A stretch of DNA of 44,282 nucleotides from Ruminococcus sp. (GTDB taxonomy: Bacteria > Bacillota > Clostridia > Oscillospirales > Ruminococcaceae). The notes below the pieces were generated by a model that did no database searches, was not told the DNA's origin, and saw only the letters and a list, made by a program, of their open reading frames with translations. The stretch covers positions 1-44,282 of the forward strand of contig JAILFF010000030.1 in assembly GCA_024697705.1 (NCBI GenBank). Reading direction: 5' to 3'. Below, piece by piece: positions 40,317 through 44,282 of this stretch. The position numbers were made by a program, and so were the translations under genes. Within the stretch, counting starts at the first letter, position 1. The number at the start of each line of letters is the position of its first letter.

Positions 40317-42038
40317 ATAAAAGATAGCGCAGTAAAATGGCTGTGGCGCGTTCTTGGCAGAAAAAAGCTGTTGATCCTGCTTCTGATCGTGATACAAGCG
40401 CTGAGCGGCGGAACAGGCGTACTTTACGCGCTGCTGCTGAGAAAAGTGGTTGACAGCGCGGTAAGCGGTGACCGCGAGGGCTTCATGATAAGCGCTGCCT
40501 CGCTGGCAGGTCTGATGCTCGGGCAGCAGCTTTTGAATATGTTCACACGTTATTTCAACGAACTGACGCGCTCCACGCTCGAAAACACATTCAAGGAACG
40601 CCTGTTCGGGAACTTGCTCGAAAAGGATTTTTCACGGATCAGCGCGATGCATTCGGGCGAATGGCTCAATCGTCTGACGAACGACACCGTTGTTGCGGCA
40701 AACGGCTGCGTGGAGATAGTCCCCGGGCTGTCGGGAATGACCGTTCGGCTGATTAGCGCGGTAGTAATGCTCTCGGTGCTGGAGCCGCGCTTCGCCTGTG
40801 TGATCGTTCCGGGCGGGATTGCGATAGTGCTGCTGGCGTCGGCGTTCCGCAAGGCGATGAAACGCCTGCACAAGAAAGTCCAGGAAAGCGACGGCAGCCT
40901 GCGAGTGTTCCTTCAGGAGCGCATAGGCAGCATGATGATGATACGCTCCTTTGCCGCCGCCGACACCGCCGCTCATCAGGCGCAGGAGAAAATGAACGCG
41001 CACAAGTCGGCGAGAATGAGAAAGGTCAGGTTCTCGAATATCTGCAATGTGGGGCTCGGTACCGCGATGAGCGGAATGTACGTGGCGGGCGTGTGCTACT
41101 GCGCCTACGGGATACTCACGGGCACAATGAGCTACGGCACGCTTACGGCGGTCACGCAGCTGATCTCGCAGGTGCAGTCGCCTTTCGCGAATATAACGGG
41201 CTATCTGCCGAGATTCTACGCGATGACGGCAAGCGCCGAGCGTCTTATGGAGATCGAGAGCTTCGGCAGCGAAAGCGAAGACCCGCCGCTGCCGCTTGAA
41301 GAGGTGATATCGGCGTACCGCGGCAGGATAAAGGGCTTTGGTCTGAAAAACGCCGACTTCACCTACTATCCGTTCACCGAAAGAGCCGATGATCTTACAA
41401 AAGAAGATCAGCCCGTTGTGCTGAACAATATCTCGCTTGAGATAAACAAGGGCGAATATGTGGCGTTCACGGGGCAGAGCGGCTGCGGAAAATCCACGGT
41501 GTTAAAGCTCATGATGTGCATTTATCGGCTCGACGGCGGAGAGAGATTTCTGCGGCTGACCGACAATACCGCGGAGCTTTCGGCGGAATGGCACAGGCTT
41601 TTCGCCTACGTTCCGCAGGGCAATCAGCTGATGACGGGCACGATACGCGACATAGTAACGTTTGCCGACAAAAATGCCGCCGATGACGACGAAAGGATAA
41701 ACGAAGCGTTAAGGATAGCCTGCGCGGAGGAATTTGTCGGCGGGCTTGAAAACGGCGTTGACACGCTGCTCGGCGAGCGCGGAACGGGTTTGTCCGAGGG
41801 GCAGATGCAGCGAATAGCGATAGCAAGGGCGATATTTTCGGGAAGTCCCGTGCTGCTGCTTGACGAATCGACGAGCGCTCTCGACGAGGATACCGAGAGA
41901 AGGCTACTGGGGAATCTGCGGAGCATGACGGACAAAACAGTCGTGATAGTAACGCACCGTCCCGCGGCGCTTTCGATATGCGACAGGGTATTGAGATTCA
42001 CGGAGCAGGGCATAACAGAGATAAAAGATAAGAGATAA
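40317..42038 (+). CDS. ABC exporter (fused membrane and ATPase domains) with apparent ATA start
   Basis: About 573 residues: an ABC-B type exporter with a six-helix membrane domain (about 15-310) and an ATPase domain with Walker A GQSGCGKST, signature LSEGQ, Walker B VLLLDES and the H-loop VIVTHRP. There is no C39 peptidase domain. AAAGGAG at 40301-40307 points to ATA at 40317, giving (M)KDSAVKWLWRVLGRKKLLIL, a normal exporter N-terminus. No ATG, GTG or TTG is in frame until TTG 40371, which lies inside helix 1 and has no ribosome site. The start is therefore odd: a true AUA start, a sequence error or a recent mutation. It probably exports the small peptide encoded upstream. Confidence 0.85.
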   Translation: MKDSAVKWLWRVLGRKKLLILLLIVIQALSGGTGVLYALLLRKVVDSAVSGDREGFMISAASLAGLMLGQQLLNMFTRYFNELTRSTLENTFKERLFGNLLEKDFSRISAMHSGEWLNRLTNDTVVAANGCVEIVPGLSGMTVRLISAVVMLSVLEPRFACVIVPGGIAIVLLASAFRKAMKRLHKKVQESDGSLRVFLQERIGSMMMIRSFAAADTAAHQAQEKMNAHKSARMRKVRFSNICNVGLGTAMSGMYVAGVCYCAYGILTGTMSYGTLTAVTQLISQVQSPFANITGYLPRFYAMTASAERLMEIESFGSESEDPPLPLEEVISAYRGRIKGFGLKNADFTYYPFTERADDLTKEDQPVVLNNISLEINKGEYVAFTGQSGCGKSTVLKLMMCIYRLDGGERFLRLTDNTAELSAEWHRLFAYVPQGNQLMTGTIRDIVTFADKNAADDDERINEALRIACAEEFVGGLENGVDTLLGERGTGLSEGQMQRIAIARAIFSGSPVLLLDESTSALDEDTERRLLGNLRSMTDKTVVIVTHRPAALSICDRVLRFTEQGITEIKDKR

Positions 42039-42300
42039 AAGATAAAAGATATTTCACAAGTGAAGGCAAACCAAAAGTCTTGGGAAGGGGTTGGCACGAA
42101 CGAGTTTGTGCAGGTTTCCCCCGGAAAAACTGCATTTCATGATGAAAACAAGGAAATGCCGATTTTCGTCCAATGAAAGCGCGAGGTCGGGGATTTACAC
42201 ACAGGCGGGAAAAAACAGTTTCGCAACGCCTTTTAGGGGCGCACTGCACGAGCCCCCGCCCTACAACATCACCGATAAACGAAGCAAAGCCTATTTTGTG
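42039..42300. repeat. Intergenic repeat block before pta
   Basis: No gene. It holds AGATAAAAG-type units (42020-42050, beginning inside the exporter's last codons), the CCAAAAGTCTTGGGAAGGGG word (42069-42088), a GCACGAACGAGTTTGTGC palindrome (about 42092-42110), an AAACAAGGAAATGCCGATTTT module (about 42144-42165), and an AGGGGCG...CGCCCTAC pair (about 42233-42265). Confidence 0.65.
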
Positions 42301-42318
42301 AAAATTTCAAAATACCTA

Positions 42319-42347
42319 TTGAAAAATCATGAAAAATAAGTTATAAT
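42319..42347 (+). promoter_or_regulatory. Promoter of pta
   Basis: TTGAAA at 42319-42324 and TATAAT at 42342-42347, spacer 17 nt; about 58 nt before the ATG. Confidence 0.85.
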
Positions 42348-42405
42348 AAATACGTACCGCCTTGCGCGGGAAAACAGTCAATAATTTATTGGAGGTATAA
42401 ATATC

Positions 42406-43422
42406 ATGGGAATGTTTGACAAGCTTATCGCTAACTTAAAGGCGAGCAAGAAGACCATCGTTTTCACCGAGGGCACCGATGCGCGTATCCTTTCCGCAGC
42501 CGACAGACTGCTTAAAGAGGATCTTATGGGCGTTGTTCTCTGCGGTAAGGAGGACGAGGTAAAGGCTGCGGCTGCCGCAGGTAACTTCGATATCGCTAAG
42601 GCTGCTATCGTTGACCCCGAGACCTACCCCGAGTTCGATTCTCTCGTGGCTCAGATGGTTGAGCTTCGCAAGGGCAAGATGTCCGAGGACGAGTGCCGCG
42701 CTGCTCTTAAGAAGAGCAACTACTTCGGCACTATGCTCGTTAAGGCGGGTAAGGCTGACGCTCTGCTGGGCGGCGCTACTTACTCCACCGCAGACACCGT
42801 TCGTCCCGCTCTCCAGATCATCAAGACCAAGAAGGGCTCGAATCTCGTTAGCTCCTCGTTCATTCTGTTCCGCGAGAAGGACGGCGTAGAAGAAAAGATC
42901 GCTATGGGCGACTGCGCTATCAACCTCGGCTACACCGACAGACTCGACAAGGACGGCAACGTTGTTCTTTCGGCTGCCCGTCAGCTTGCAGAGGTAGCTG
43001 TTGAGACTGCCCGCACCGCTGATTTCTTCGGCATCGACCCGAAGGTAGCCGTACTTTCGTTCTCGACCTACGGCTCGGGCAAGGGCGGCACTGTTCAGCT
43101 CAGCCACGACGCAGTTATCGAGGCTCGTCAGCTTGCTCCCGATCTCGTGATCGACGGCGAATTTCAGTTCGATGCGGCTGTATCTGCCGAAGTCGCCAAG
43201 ACCAAGTGCCCCGACAGCAAGGTAGCGGGTCAGGCGAACACCTTTATCTTCCCGCTTATCGAAGCAGGCAACATCGGCTACAAGATCGCTCAGAGACTCG
43301 GCGGCTACGAGGCTTACGGTCCGATCCTCCAGGGTCTTAACGCGCCTATCAACGACCTCTCCCGCGGCTGCAACGCCGACGAGGTCTACAAGATGGCGAT
43401 AATCACCGCAGGCATGGCTTAA
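42406..43422 (+). CDS. pta: Phosphate acetyltransferase
   Basis: Pta interconverts acetyl-CoA and acetyl phosphate, feeding acetate production and ATP gain during fermentation. The 338-residue protein is the typical short, single-domain clostridial form. Motifs include IVFTEGTDARILSAAD, GGATYSTADTVRPALQII (about 122-139), AVLSFSTYGSGKGG and GEFQFDAAV with the active-site Ser/Arg region near the C-terminus. GGAGG precedes the ATG. Codons are strongly biased to frequent ones, as expected for a highly expressed gene. Acetate kinase (ackA), often the next gene, is not here; a repeat block follows instead. Confidence 0.96.
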   Translation: MGMFDKLIANLKASKKTIVFTEGTDARILSAADRLLKEDLMGVVLCGKEDEVKAAAAAGNFDIAKAAIVDPETYPEFDSLVAQMVELRKGKMSEDECRAALKKSNYFGTMLVKAGKADALLGGATYSTADTVRPALQIIKTKKGSNLVSSSFILFREKDGVEEKIAMGDCAINLGYTDRLDKDGNVVLSAARQLAEVAVETARTADFFGIDPKVAVLSFSTYGSGKGGTVQLSHDAVIEARQLAPDLVIDGEFQFDAAVSAEVAKTKCPDSKVAGQANTFIFPLIEAGNIGYKIAQRLGGYEAYGPILQGLNAPINDLSRGCNADEVYKMAIITAGMA

Positions 43423-43426
43423 AAAA

Positions 43427-43565
43427 GTGAACAGTTAAAAGTGAACAGTGAATAGTTGGCACGAACAAGTTCGTGCAAGAGTCCGCTTCGCGGACGGATT
43501 TATAAATATGTAGCTGCGCCGCAGGTGCTCCCTAACTGTTCATTATTAACTGTTCACTGCTAACT
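43427..43565. repeat. Long inverted repeat with internal palindromes (MITE-like)
   Basis: AGTGAACAGT-rich ends (43437-43456) face AACTGTTCATTATTAACTG and TTCACT (43531-43560) in inverted orientation. In between are GCACGAACAAGTTCGTGC (43457-43475), GTCCGCTTCGCGGAC (43480-43495) and CTGCGCCGCAG. No reading frame. It resembles a small palindromic element inserted after pta. Confidence 0.6.
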
Positions 43566-43628
43566 AAAAACAGACCCGACAGCCGATCGCACGAATTTAG
43601 TTCGTGCCGCTGCCGGGTCTGTTTTTCT
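43566..43628. terminator. Bidirectional terminator with a repeat hairpin at its tip
   Basis: AAAAACAGACCCGACAGC (43567-43584) pairs with GCTGCCGGGTCTGTTTTT (43608-43625), one mismatch. The apex carries the dispersed GCACGAATTTAGTTCGTGC palindrome. It suits pta on the plus strand and the small genes on the minus strand. Confidence 0.85.
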
Positions 43629-43677
43629 ATTTTTTGGAGGAAGGTAATTTCTCTTGTTCGCTTTGTTGTCTGATATT

Positions 43678-43860
43678 CTATCGGTCGTAGAAGTATTCTC
43701 CCGCAAAGGATTCGTATTCGGCTTCAAAATCGCCCGCGGGCTCGTCGATCATGGCGCTGATAAAGGCGTCGATGTCGGTGCAGCTTGCCGCAATGCGCTT
43801 GTCCTTGCCGAGGTGTCTGAGGTTCCTAAAGAATTCCGCGAATCTGTTTATTTTTTTCAT
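43678..43860 (-). CDS. 60-aa protein of unknown function, tandem copy B
   Basis: It starts MKKINRFAEFFRNLRHLGKD, a basic amphipathic front, and ends in an acidic, aromatic tail (DFEAEYESFAGEYFYDR). One Cys (C27 in AASCTDID). AAAGGAGA lies 7 nt upstream of the ATG. It differs from the copy at 43952 by only four residues (7, 22, 29, 51). It has no membrane segment and no recognised family. The conserved ribosome site and mixed silent and replacement changes suggest both copies are real genes. Confidence 0.72.
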   Translation of the reverse strand: MKKINRFAEFFRNLRHLGKDKRIAASCTDIDAFISAMIDEPAGDFEAEYESFAGEYFYDR

Positions 43861-44160
43861 TTTGATCGTCTCCTTTTTTTGTTCCGCACTGAGTGCTTAT
43901 GTTTATTTTGTCTCTGTTATTGTATCTTTATTCGTTTTGCTGTCGGTGTGGTTATCGGTCGTAGAAGTATTCGCCCGCAAAGGTTTCGTATTCGGCTTCA
44001 AAATCGCCTGCGGGCTCGTCGATCATGGCGCTGATAAAGGCGTCGATGTTGGTGCAGCTCGCCGCTATGTGCTTGTCCTTGCCGAGGTGTCTGAGGTTCC
44101 TAAAGAATTCCGCGACTCTGTTTATTTTTTTCATTTTGATTGTCTCCTTTTTTTGTTCCG
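43681..44160. repeat. Tandem duplication, about 206-nt units with 274-nt period
   Basis: 43681-43886 and 43955-44160 differ at about nine positions. The repeat covers the whole coding region plus ribosome site and the T-rich stretch before it, but not the 68-nt spacer. Confidence 0.93.
43952..44134 (-). CDS. 60-aa protein of unknown function, tandem copy A
   Basis: It lies upstream in the transcript direction and is near-identical to copy B: V7, H22, N29 and T51 replace F, R, D and S. It has the same AAAGGAGA ribosome site. The two start codons are 274 nt apart. The window ends 148 nt beyond the start, and no convincing promoter could be fixed there, so further copies may lie outside. Confidence 0.72.
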   Translation of the reverse strand: MKKINRVAEFFRNLRHLGKDKHIAASCTNIDAFISAMIDEPAGDFEAEYETFAGEYFYDR

Positions 44161-44282
44161 TTTCTGTTTGTTCTGTATAATGTATTATTGGGGGTTTCTA
44201 TAATATTAGACAGTTTTCAAGTCGAAAAAGTTTACATTATTCTATTAATCTTTTGTAAATGTTATATGAACTGAAACAATGC

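Overview
The window looks like chromosomal DNA of a Gram-positive anaerobic gut-type Clostridia, most likely Ruminococcus or a close Oscillospiraceae relative. The evidence is a SCIFF peptide with its radical SAM maturase (a near-universal Clostridia marker), plant-glycan enzymes (GH43, GH36, a carboxylesterase), a sensory-type [FeFe]-hydrogenase, phosphotransacetylase, AGGAGG ribosome sites and textbook TTGACA-17-TATAAT promoters. No rRNA, tRNA, CRISPR array, phage module or transposase was seen. The genus is inferred, not proven.

Layout. 345-7414 (minus): GH43 glycosidase, a tiny membrane protein, a carboxylesterase, thiM and thiW behind a probable HMP-PP (thiS-motif) terminator-embedded riboswitch, and a GH36 alpha-galactosidase. 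8240-14148 (plus): a DivIVA-like coiled-coil protein with a HydS-like hydrogenase, a membrane spermidine-synthase-like protein, an M15 peptidase and an orphan Panacea-domain protein. 14287-16578 (minus): a sugar-binding lipoprotein with a membrane protein carrying a degenerate GGDEF domain. 17115-23759 (plus): a six-gene signalling operon (zinc ribbon/BspA-type LRR protein, Ser/Thr-type kinase, TerY-like VWA protein, PP2C phosphatase, diguanylate cyclase, and a deaminase-fold protein with 15 PQQG units), ended by a strong terminator. 23884-25754: small proteins of unknown role. 25997-30495: a divergent type II topoisomerase pair with a small membrane gene inserted. 30976-34092: a cytidylate-kinase-like protein and several small membrane or zinc-ribbon proteins. 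34179-36265: scfA-scfB-trmL. 36700-42038: an HprK-like ATPase, a secreted beta-helix protein, a 38-residue peptide with a DVIT motif, and an ABC exporter that appears to lack a normal start codon. 42406-43422: pta. 43678-44134 (minus): two near-identical 60-residue proteins in tandem.

How the parts relate. The window is a patchwork of short operons. Two themes recur. One is signalling built from reversible phosphorylation and cyclic-di-GMP domains (14287-23759). The other is ribosomally made peptides with modification or export genes nearby (34179-42038). Many intergenic spaces hold composite palindromic repeats built from shared modules (7500-7835, 30600-30800, 31730-31906, 36317-36655, 42050-42290, 43427-43628); several lie between a promoter and its gene or act as terminators.

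The best candidates for something little described are the kinase/VWA/PP2C/deaminase-PQQGY operon, the promoter-proximal HMP-PP-type riboswitch on a thiazole-salvage operon, and the hydrogenase sensor whose C-terminus is a long helical region instead of a PAS domain. All family calls come from reading motifs by eye; no search was run.
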